A stretch of DNA of 10,062 bases from Campylobacterales bacterium (lineage in GTDB: Bacteria; Campylobacterota; Campylobacteria; Campylobacterales; SZUA-545): NCBI GenBank assembly GCA_025800305.1, contig JAOXRY010000282.1, positions 1 through 10,062 of the forward strand, in the 5' to 3' direction. The translations under genes and the position numbers were made by a program. Below the pieces are notes generated by a model. That model saw only the letters and a program-made list of their open reading frames with translations. It had not been told where the DNA came from and did no database searches. The stretch's first letter is position 1. The number at the start of each line of letters is the position of its first letter. Below are positions 1 through 5,594 of this stretch, piece after piece.

Positions 1-940
1 CTTCTGATTCATAGGCTGTATATGTAGAGTCATAATCACTATTAGAAACATTTAAATCATATCTACTAACCAATGCTTCTACTGCTTCCATGTGTTTACT
101 TTCCCCATTGGCAGACTTTTCTAAAAAGTCATTGGAAAAACTACTATTAAAAGTCGTATAAAGATTTTTTGACATCTTTGTATAGTTTAATAAGTAAGTC
201 ATTGTATCTTTCATAGAATCTGTCAGATCTGACAGTGGAATAGAATCAAGATCTACCATACCATGGATTTTATCTTCAAATTTTTTCTTTCCATTAGCTC
301 CTAAAACTTTTCCTTTTGCCATAGCTTTAGCTCTCTCATCCTCTCTGAAATCTTGAATAAAATCAGTACTAGATTCATATTTAGCAACTAAGATATCAAT
401 ATCATTCTCTAAAGATCTAATAAGAGATGGAGTAATTAAATCTTCTGGCTTTACTCCCTCATTGTCTAATAGTTCTCCAAAAAGAACATTTGTAATAGCA
501 GCAACTTTTTCCGACTCACTAGGAAGAAGTAACAACTGGCTTTCATCTGTAATATCTAGAACTTCCATTAAAGCATTTTTAACCTCTTCATCTTCAATTA
601 AATGTCCAAGAAGAGTAACTCTCTCTTTTTTATAAGATCTCATTGGAAATGTAAGCTCAGTATCATTTTCATCAATTAGACTATTTCCATTGGTATCAAT
701 CACACCACCATCTGCTACAATAGGATACTTTGGTTCATTTTGAAATCTATACTTTCCTCCACCTATATCATATGCCCTATTTCCATCTCCATCTGTCACA
801 GAAGATCCTAAAATAGGTCCTCTTTCAACATATACATCAAATCCACTTGTAGAAAAAACACTTGATGTTTTCTCTTCATTTTGATTACAACCTGTAAATC
901 CAAAAACTACCACTGCAACTGGTAAAATTAACTTTCTCAT
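1..940 (-). CDS. Secreted lipoprotein with Asp-rich loop, partial (C-terminus beyond the left edge)
   Basis: An open frame begins at the ATG at 940 and runs off the window, giving 313 residues with no stop. A GGAG ribosome binding site lies 7 bases before the ATG. The N-terminus is a lipoprotein signal: MRK, a hydrophobic core, then the lipobox FTGC with the lipidated Cys at residue 18. Asn follows at +2, so outer-membrane sorting is plausible. Residues 35-62 (DVYVERGPILGSSVTDGDGN and onward) and an Asp-rich loop at 82-93 (D-T-N-G-N-S-L-I-D-E-N-D, dockerin/EF-hand-like spacing) suggest a calcium-stabilised N-terminal domain. The rest is acidic and probably helical. I do not recognise a named family. 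It lies 63 bp behind the PAS kinase on the same strand but has its own operator and -10 candidate at 972-1004, which suggests control by the neighbouring response regulator. Function unknown. Confidence 0.85.
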   Translation of the reverse strand, partial: MRKLILPVAVVVFGFTGCNQNEEKTSSVFSTSGFDVYVERGPILGSSVTDGDGNRAYDIGGGKYRFQNEPKYPIVADGGVIDTNGNSLIDENDTELTFPMRSYKKERVTLLGHLIEDEEVKNALMEVLDITDESQLLLLPSESEKVAAITNVLFGELLDNEGVKPEDLITPSLIRSLENDIDILVAKYESSTDFIQDFREDERAKAMAKGKVLGANGKKKFEDKIHGMVDLDSIPLSDLTDSMKDTMTYLLNYTKMSKNLYTTFNSSFSNDFLEKSANGESKHMEAVEALVSRYDLNVSNSDYDSTYTAYESE

Positions 941-971
941 TTTAAAACTCCTATTTTGTTTTGTTATAGAG

Positions 972-1004
972 ATTTTAAAAAAAGAGTGTGTAGCCAGTGT
1001 GTAT
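972..1004 (-). promoter_or_regulatory. Tandem-repeat operator and promoter of the lipoprotein gene
   Basis: On the plus strand, AGTGTGTAG (985-993) and AGTGTGTAT (996-1004) form a direct repeat with an 11-bp period. Read in the direction of the lipoprotein gene this is ATACACACT-N2-CTACACACT, followed by 7 bp and a -10-like TAAAAT (972-977). Transcription would start near 965, leaving a leader of about 25 bases that contains the GGAG. The repeat occupies the place of the -35 box, as in promoters activated by OmpR/PhoB-family proteins. It is nearly identical to the site at 3745-3764. An alternative -10 is TATAAC at 963-968. Binding by the local regulator is inference. Confidence 0.6.
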
Positions 1005-2095
1005 TAACTAGCTTTGTGAAAAGAAGGTAACTCAATTGAAAAAACAGCACCTACTTGGCTATTTTCAACTTTGATATTTCCACCCATACTGTTTTCTACA
1101 ATCATTTTGGAAAGATTCAGTCCTATACCTGTTCCTTCCTCTTCTTTTGTCGTAAAATAAGAATCAAAGATCTTGCCCATTATTTTTTCATCAATTCCCC
1201 CTCCATTATCACAGATCTCAATAAAAGACTTGTCGGCTTTTTGGGATGTTGAAATTTTTATAAAAGGACTTATCACCTTATTTTTAATAAGAGCATCCTT
1301 TGAATTATTAATGATATTTAAAATCACTTGTTGCAACTCATTTTCCAATCCATTAACAAAAATCTCACTATCTAAATCAAAATGAAAATTTATATTTTTT
1401 CTTCTTACCTCTTCAACAATCAGATCTGTTGACTTTTCGATAGCACTACTTAAAGAGAACGGTTTAATTTTTCTATCCGTTCTAAAAAAGTTTCTAAGTT
1501 CATTGATACTAACAGACATAAAAGAGATACTCTTTTGAACACTATTATAAAAATACTCCATAGACTCTTTATCGATTTTTTCGTATTCATACTGATCTAA
1601 TAAATCATCAGATGCAAGACTGATATTATTTAAAGGCTGTTTCAACTGGTGGGCAATGATTCCTAAAAGATCTCCCATTGCTGCTTTTTTCTTTTGATTG
1701 AAGATCTCTTTTTCCATATTTTTCTGTTTTGTTTGATCTTGGATTGTGATGATGACACCTTCTGCCTTCTCTTCTGGTCTTTTTTGAAAAGCCATGATTT
1801 TGATGTTAAAAAACTTCTTTCCAACTTTTGTTTCTTGCCATTTTGAGAACTCTTGATAATCACCATTTAAGGCTTGTTGGATAAAAAGTTTGATATCTTT
1901 ATAAAGACATTGATCTATTTGAATATCTAAAGGTTTTTTGTTTAGAACTTCCTCTTTTGTTGTATTGTTTTGCTTTAAAAACATATCATTTACAAATACA
2001 AACCTATGTTCTTCATCTAGGACACAGATAAGATCATTAGAGCTATTAATCATACTTTCATAGATTCTACAGTTTTTCAAAAGTTCGCTTTTCAT
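1004..2095 (-). CDS. Cytosolic PAS-domain sensor histidine kinase
   Basis: This is a 363-residue sensor kinase without a signal peptide or membrane segment, so it probably senses a cytoplasmic signal. A PAS domain covers about residues 12-125 (SNDLICVLDEEHRFVFVND and onward). The dimerisation and phospho-acceptor helix follows, with the H-box IIAHQLKQPLN (His149). The ATP-binding domain has an N-box (NELQQVILNIINNSKDA, about 252-268), a G1 box (DNGGG, 296-300), an F-box (FDSYFTTKEEE) and a G2 box (GTGIGL, about 321-326). All motifs needed for activity are present. I chose the ATG at 2095: AAAGGA lies 6 bases before it, whereas the in-frame TTG two codons upstream abuts that Shine-Dalgarno sequence. 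The gene diverges from the response regulator across a gap holding an operator. No regulator of its own is adjacent, so it may feed the regulator next door; that is inference. Confidence 0.9.
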   Translation of the reverse strand: MKSELLKNCRIYESMINSSNDLICVLDEEHRFVFVNDMFLKQNNTTKEEVLNKKPLDIQIDQCLYKDIKLFIQQALNGDYQEFSKWQETKVGKKFFNIKIMAFQKRPEEKAEGVIITIQDQTKQKNMEKEIFNQKKKAAMGDLLGIIAHQLKQPLNNISLASDDLLDQYEYEKIDKESMEYFYNSVQKSISFMSVSINELRNFFRTDRKIKPFSLSSAIEKSTDLIVEEVRRKNINFHFDLDSEIFVNGLENELQQVILNIINNSKDALIKNKVISPFIKISTSQKADKSFIEICDNGGGIDEKIMGKIFDSYFTTKEEEGTGIGLNLSKMIVENSMGGNIKVENSQVGAVFSIELPSFHKAS

Positions 2096-2120
2096 ACTCA
2101 ATCCTTTATTTAATGACCGA

Positions 2121-2153
2121 ACTATAAAAAGTCAATGTGTAGTTAATGTGTAG
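2121..2153 (-). promoter_or_regulatory. Operator in the divergent kinase/regulator gap
   Basis: The plus strand carries AATGTGTAG twice (2134-2142 and 2145-2153), again with an 11-bp period and a 2-bp linker. Read toward the PAS kinase this is CTACACATT-N2-CTACACATT, then 7 bp, then a -10-like TATAGT (2121-2126). A start near 2114 would leave a leader of about 19 bases that includes the AAAGGA site. Read toward the response regulator, the site abuts TAAAAT (2154-2159), a possible -10, so the same protein could activate the kinase gene and modulate its own gene. A second candidate -10 for the regulator is TATAAA at 2123-2128. Confidence 0.55.
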
Positions 2154-2166
2154 TAAAATAATATTT

Positions 2167-2814
2167 ATGAAAATATTACTTTTAGAAGATGATGTTAACC
2201 TTCATGAAACAGTAAAAGAAGAGCTTGAAGACGAAGGACTAGAAGTCTCTAGTGCATATGATTCAGACACAGTTTTAGATCTAACATATGAAAATAAGTT
2301 TGATCTTTATATCTTTGATGTTAACGTCCCTGGAATGGATGGTTTTGAAACCTTAAGATCTTTAAGAGACGCAGGAGACAATACTCCAACACTTTTTCTC
2401 ACTTCAAAATCAGAGATGAAAGATCTAAAAAGTGGCTTTGATAGTGGAGCTGATGACTACATTACCAAGCCTTTTAAGATTGAAGAACTTCTTATTAGGA
2501 TCAGTAGATTTATGAAAAAAACTTCCAAAGTAAAAATCTCTAAAACTGTTTTTTACAACGAAGAACTCCACCGTCTTGAACAAGGTGATGATTATAATCA
2601 GATAAATAAGAAAGAAGCAGAATTTTTAAATTATTTTCTCTCTCATCCTAATCAAATCTGTAGTAAAGATGAAGTTGTCAATGAGATCTATGAGGACAAT
2701 CCTATTAGTGACGCGACATTTCGTGTTTATGTAAAAAACATTAAAAAAGCTGCTTTTGGAGTTGAAGTTCTGAAAAATATCCGAGGCGAAGGTTACATTT
2801 TTGAAGAACTCTGA
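2167..2814 (+). CDS. OmpR-family response regulator (receiver plus winged helix)
   Basis: This is a 215-residue DNA-binding response regulator. The receiver domain (about 1-118) has the acidic pair D8/D9, the phospho-acceptor D51 (in YIFDVNVPGMDG), the switch Thr at 79 (LFLTSK) and the conserved Lys at 101 (ITKPF). The C-terminal winged-helix domain (about 122-215) shows the family pattern, with the recognition-helix region around DATFRVYVKNIKK and the final hairpin IRGEGYIF. I chose the ATG at 2167 because MKILLLEDD is the classical N-terminus. An in-frame ATG at 2146 would start inside the operator and add seven residues unlike the family. Neither start has a recognisable Shine-Dalgarno sequence. 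A -10-like TAAAAT ending 7 bases before 2167 would make the mRNA leaderless. The 3' end overlaps the membrane kinase, its likely cognate partner. It is the best candidate to bind the three tandem-repeat operators. Confidence 0.93.
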   Translation: MKILLLEDDVNLHETVKEELEDEGLEVSSAYDSDTVLDLTYENKFDLYIFDVNVPGMDGFETLRSLRDAGDNTPTLFLTSKSEMKDLKSGFDSGADDYITKPFKIEELLIRISRFMKKTSKVKISKTVFYNEELHRLEQGDDYNQINKKEAEFLNYFLSHPNQICSKDEVVNEIYEDNPISDATFRVYVKNIKKAAFGVEVLKNIRGEGYIFEEL

Positions 2815-3745
2815 AAAAAGATCTCTTATTAGATTTTCACTGATCTATTTCAGTGGATTTCTAGTTATTTTTTCTCTGCTTTTTACCTTCTATTATATTG
2901 ATGAAAAATCAAAGCTAACAGCAGAAGCTTTAGTAGAACAAAGAATCGAGTACAACCAATGTATGAAACTAAACTTTGGAGATTGTCAAAACTATCTTCA
3001 TATTGGAGAGATTGATGATTCTGAGGTTATTCAAAATATCACTGTTGCATCCATTATACTTCTTATTGTTGGATTAGCTTTCTCAATAACAATGGGATAT
3101 TTTGCAATTCGACCAATGAGAGAAGCCAGTGAGAAAATTGACGATTTTATTGGTCATATTGTCCACGATATTAATACTCCACTGAGTGTCATTAGCCTTA
3201 ACGTCAACTCTCTTTTAAAAAAATCAGATGAGAAAGAAGGAAAGAAACTAAAAAGAATAAAATCAAGCACCGACCAACTTGTAGGAATGCAACACTCTTT
3301 ATTGGCAACTTTAAAAGAGGACTATAAAGTCATCAAAGAAAATTTTTCTTTAAACTCTTTAGTTGATGAGATCTTAGAAGATTTTAAAAGTAGATTTCCA
3401 AAAGAGACTCTTACAAAAATAGAAAATCATCAGATCTTTTTAGACGCTTCAAAAGAAGATTTTAAAAGAATCCTAGAAAATCTCATCTCCAACTCAATTA
3501 AATACAATAAAAATCACAATGAGATCTTTATTTCAATCAATGAAAAAAATATAGAAATAAAAGATAACGGCTTAGGAATTAAAAACCCAGAAATGGTTTT
3601 TGAAAAATATTATAGAGAAAATACTCAGATAAAAGGTACTGGAATCGGACTTCACTCTTGTAAAAATATGGTAGAGAGGAATGGATTTGAGATGAGTATT
3701 GAGAGTTTGTTTAAAGAGGGAAGTAGTATTAAGATCTCATGGTAA
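2801..3745 (+). CDS. Membrane sensor histidine kinase with a Cys-pair periplasmic loop
   Basis: This 314-residue kinase starts at TTG 2801, inside the response regulator gene (14-base overlap), with GAAGG about 8 bases upstream. It has two membrane segments (about 11-33 and 80-103). They flank a short periplasmic loop of about 46 residues (34-79) that holds two cysteines, C54 and C62, in CMKLNFGDC. No clear HAMP domain follows. The H-box is at 119-130 (HIVHDINTPLSV, phospho-acceptor His122). The N-box lies around 226-234 (ENLISNSIKY), G1 is DNGLG (255-259) and G2 is GTGIGL (279-284). The overlap implies translational coupling and cognate pairing with the regulator. The small loop is too short for a standard ligand-binding fold. 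The cysteine pair could form a disulfide or bind a metal, so a redox or metal cue is possible but unproven. The stop codon touches the next operator. Confidence 0.92.
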   Translation: MKNSEKRSLIRFSLIYFSGFLVIFSLLFTFYYIDEKSKLTAEALVEQRIEYNQCMKLNFGDCQNYLHIGEIDDSEVIQNITVASIILLIVGLAFSITMGYFAIRPMREASEKIDDFIGHIVHDINTPLSVISLNVNSLLKKSDEKEGKKLKRIKSSTDQLVGMQHSLLATLKEDYKVIKENFSLNSLVDEILEDFKSRFPKETLTKIENHQIFLDASKEDFKRILENLISNSIKYNKNHNEIFISINEKNIEIKDNGLGIKNPEMVFEKYYRENTQIKGTGIGLHSCKNMVERNGFEMSIESLFKEGSSIKISW

Positions 3746-3777
3746 TACACACTCCCTACACACTTAATAGAAATAAT
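3745..3777 (+). promoter_or_regulatory. Tandem-repeat operator and promoter of the secreted-protein/porin operon
   Basis: ATACACACT (3745-3753) and CTACACACT (3756-3764) form the same 11-bp-period repeat seen before the lipoprotein gene, differing only in the 2-bp linker. Exactly 7 bp later comes AATAAT (3772-3777), one mismatch from TATAAT. A start 7 bases further falls on the A of the ATG at 3784, so the transcript may be leaderless. That would fit the absence of a Shine-Dalgarno sequence. The first base of the site is the last base of the upstream kinase stop codon. Confidence 0.6.
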
Positions 3778-3783
3778 TAAAAT

Positions 3784-4140
3784 ATGAAAAAAATAGTCCT
3801 ACTTTTTATCACTGTTATTTTCCTTTCTGCTACTGATTTTCAGATGGAGAGAAAAAAGCTGATGAATAGTTTTTTAAAGATTAGAGAGTTAGAGAGAAAG
3901 CATATTCTTACGTCTTTTAAAATGGAAAAAAGGTTAAAAAGAGGATTAAAGAGTAAACATCACAACAGAAGACCTAAACAACATAGAGGTCATAAATTGC
4001 CACCACATTTACATAAAAGACCACCAATAGAAGGAGGAAAACGTCCACCTCCTTTGAAAGATGGCAACCAATTGCCTCCTCCACCTCCACCTCCACCTCC
4101 ATCTCCATCTCCACCTCCTCCTCATAGGAGTAGAAAATGA
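3784..4140 (+). CDS. Small secreted His/Arg/Lys/Pro-rich protein with a polyproline tail
   Basis: This 118-residue protein is of no family I recognise. It begins with a signal peptide (MKKIVLLFITVIFLSA, probable cleavage near residue 16). A short charged, probably helical segment follows (about 20-55, rich in Lys, Arg, Glu and Met). After that comes a strongly basic stretch (56-92) with six histidines mixed with Arg, Lys and Pro. The tail has nine consecutive prolines (98-106), then S-P-S, four prolines and HRSRK. Such a chain is largely disordered after the helix. It could bind metal through its histidines, or bind anionic envelope polymers; both are guesses. No Shine-Dalgarno sequence precedes the ATG, and the upstream promoter geometry suggests a leaderless start. 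The stop overlaps the porin ATG (ATGA), and the proline codons can base-pair with the porin's ribosome binding site. Proline runs of this kind normally need EF-P for translation. Confidence 0.8.
   Translation: MKKIVLLFITVIFLSATDFQMERKKLMNSFLKIRELERKHILTSFKMEKRLKRGLKSKHHNRRPKQHRGHKLPPHLHKRPPIEGGKRPPPLKDGNQLPPPPPPPPPSPSPPPPHRSRK
4031..4054 (+). other. Hairpin containing an internal Shine-Dalgarno-like AAGGAGG
   Basis: AAGGAGG (4031-4037) and CCTCCTT (4048-4054) are perfect 7-base complements around a 10-base loop. No start codon follows at a useful distance, so it is not an initiation site. It could pause ribosomes or pair with the CCTCC tract further on. Confidence 0.4.
4075..4122 (+). repeat. 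CCTCCA microsatellite coding for polyproline
   Basis: This is a 48-bp pyrimidine-rich tract built from CCT and CCA proline codons, with two TCT serine codons interrupting it. The repeat unit is effectively the hexamer CCTCCA, and length changes would stay in frame. The RNA repeats CCUCC, the anti-Shine-Dalgarno sequence, just before a real Shine-Dalgarno site. Confidence 0.8.
4118..4130 (+). promoter_or_regulatory. Hairpin occluding the porin ribosome binding site
   Basis: CTCCT (4118-4122), the loop CAT and AGGAG (4126-4130) form a perfect 5-bp hairpin. AGGAG is the Shine-Dalgarno sequence of the downstream gene, 6 bases before its ATG at 4137. Translation of the proline tract would open the hairpin, which suggests coupling of the two genes. 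Similar CCTCC units upstream offer alternative pairings. Confidence 0.5.
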
Positions 4141-5183
4141 TACTTAGATCTCTAATCACCTTAATGGTTTTCATCTCTATTGGAAACAGTTCGAATTATG
4201 TGTTTTCTACAACAGGAGAGTTTCATAATGAACAATACACTACAGATGGAGAATCAAATAACTACTCCTCTTTAGGCGTTACTGCTGATCTAAAATATTT
4301 TGGAGAGAATGATCTAGATATTTTTGCTGGAGGAAAAGCTTATTACAACTACTCTAAAGAAGACAAAAATGAAGTTTATACAGATCTTAAAAATGAGGCT
4401 GTTATAACAGAATTTTCTTTCCAAAAGACATTTTCCACATCTTCTTTTAGTATGGGAAGAAATAGTATAAATCTTCCCCTACTTCGTGGTTCTTTTGATG
4501 GGGCTTTAGGATTTTTTATCTATGACTCTTTTTCACTAAGAGTATTTGGATTTGATAAGTACACAATCAGATCTTCTGCTTTTTCTGAAACCATTAAAGA
4601 TATAGATCTTCAAGGAATCAATCTAGGATATGAAGATGAAAAGAACAACCTGAAAATTTTCGGTTTTCAAGATGCAAATGGAGATTACTACGGATTAAAA
4701 TATACAGTAAATTTTTCAACCAGCTACTCACTGAACTATGAAAACCACAACTTTAAAGATGACTCTATAAAAGAGAGAATTAGCAAAATATTTTTTGAGA
4801 AAAAGTTTGAAAGTGTAGATTTAGAGCTAGGCTATATAGAAAATCTAGGAGATAGAATCTTCAATCTTAATCAATACAACAACGAAGACACAAACCAGTT
4901 CAGCCTTGGAAGTCTTATCTATTTGGAGAAATCTTATAACGGATATCTTCAAGGTAAATATTTTACAAAAGACTCTATGGTAAAGCTTTTATTGGGAAGA
5001 ACAATCTATAGAAATCACCTCTCTAGAGATCTAGAATCTTTGGAAATAGAAGCTTCCTATATCAAGCTTTTTTCCAATGATTTTTACTTAAAAACTGGCT
5101 ATTTCTCCTCCACTGTCGATAATATTGACACAATGAATGACAGTGCCTCTTATCTCTATTTTTCAGGAGGTAAAAAGTTCTAA
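4137..5183 (+). CDS. Outer-membrane beta-barrel protein, porin-like
   Basis: This 348-residue exported protein starts with a signal peptide (MILRSLITLMVFISIG and onward). The remainder is a succession of short strands with alternating hydrophobic and polar residues and aromatic ends (for example VTADLKYFGENDLDIFAGGKA, taken as overlapping pieces). It ends in Gly-Gly-Lys-Lys-Phe; the terminal Phe is the usual signal for insertion by the Bam machinery. A segment near residues 105-140 (MGRNSINLPLLRG and onward) resembles the constriction-loop region of Campylobacterota Opr/OprD-like porins, though I cannot prove that family. The start overlaps the previous stop as ATGA, with AGGAG 6 bases upstream, so translation is coupled to the polyproline gene. 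Its stop overlaps the next gene's start as TAATG. Substrate unknown. Through the operon it is expected to answer to the local two-component system. Confidence 0.8.
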   Translation: MILRSLITLMVFISIGNSSNYVFSTTGEFHNEQYTTDGESNNYSSLGVTADLKYFGENDLDIFAGGKAYYNYSKEDKNEVYTDLKNEAVITEFSFQKTFSTSSFSMGRNSINLPLLRGSFDGALGFFIYDSFSLRVFGFDKYTIRSSAFSETIKDIDLQGINLGYEDEKNNLKIFGFQDANGDYYGLKYTVNFSTSYSLNYENHNFKDDSIKERISKIFFEKKFESVDLELGYIENLGDRIFNLNQYNNEDTNQFSLGSLIYLEKSYNGYLQGKYFTKDSMVKLLLGRTIYRNHLSRDLESLEIEASYIKLFSNDFYLKTGYFSSTVDNIDTMNDSASYLYFSGGKKF

Positions 5184-5593
5184 TGAAAAAATATATTTTA
5201 GGCTTTTTATTTTCTGGATTAGTCATCGCAAGTACCACACTAGGTTTTTTAGAAGCGCTTAGTATTTTGAAAAGTAAAAACGAAACAAGGTTTGAAGATG
5301 CAAAAAGATCCCTAGAAATTTTAGCTGAAAAAAATGATGTTCAAGCCGCCTATCTTCTTGGGTATTTTTACAAAAACAAAGAGTATAAAAACTACGATTT
5401 AGAAAAATCCCATAGCTATTTTTTAAAAGCTGCAAAGCTAGGAGACAAAGAAGCAATGCTGATTATCGGCTGGAACTATTACAAAGGTATTGGGTGTAAA
5501 AGAGATCTAAAAAATGCAAAACATTGGCTAGAGAAATTATCAATCATGGGAGATGAAGCAGCAAAAGAGATGCTACTTTTTATCTATAGATAG
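5183..5593 (+). CDS. Secreted Sel1-repeat (TPR-like) protein
   Basis: This 136-residue protein has an N-terminal signal or anchor segment (MKKYILGFLFSGLVIAS). Two to three helix-turn-helix repeats of the Sel1 type follow: about 52-88 (VQAAYLLGYFYKN to AAKLGD) and 89-124 (KEAMLIIGWNYYKGIGCKRD to SIMGD), plus a short final half repeat. Sel1 repeats serve as protein-binding scaffolds, and in Campylobacterota such exported proteins are numerous. One unusual point is a Cys (C105) at the position where the loop consensus GxGV usually has a hydrophobic residue. The ATG shares its A with the porin stop (TAATG). AGGAGG lies 12 bases before it, farther than usual, so initiation probably relies on coupling. 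It is the last gene of the operon and ends one base from the convergent tcdA-like gene. The partner is unknown. Confidence 0.82.
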   Translation: MKKYILGFLFSGLVIASTTLGFLEALSILKSKNETRFEDAKRSLEILAEKNDVQAAYLLGYFYKNKEYKNYDLEKSHSYFLKAAKLGDKEAMLIIGWNYYKGIGCKRDLKNAKHWLEKLSIMGDEAAKEMLLFIYR

Positions 5594-5594
5594 A

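Noticed and set aside
1055..1866. Several short open frames (about 65-70 codons) on both strands inside the PAS kinase gene
   Set aside because: They are shadows of the kinase frame. They have no start signals and their translations show no domain.
2146..2166. Upstream ATG giving a seven-residue longer response regulator
   Set aside because: It lies within the second operator half-site, has no Shine-Dalgarno sequence, and the extra residues are absent from the family N-terminus MKILLLEDD.
3974..4174. Minus-strand open frame opposite the proline tract, with a Glu/Val/Met repeat
   Set aside because: It is the complement of the CCTCCA microsatellite and shows no ribosome binding site or family pattern. 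The plus-strand frame has a signal peptide and fits the operon.
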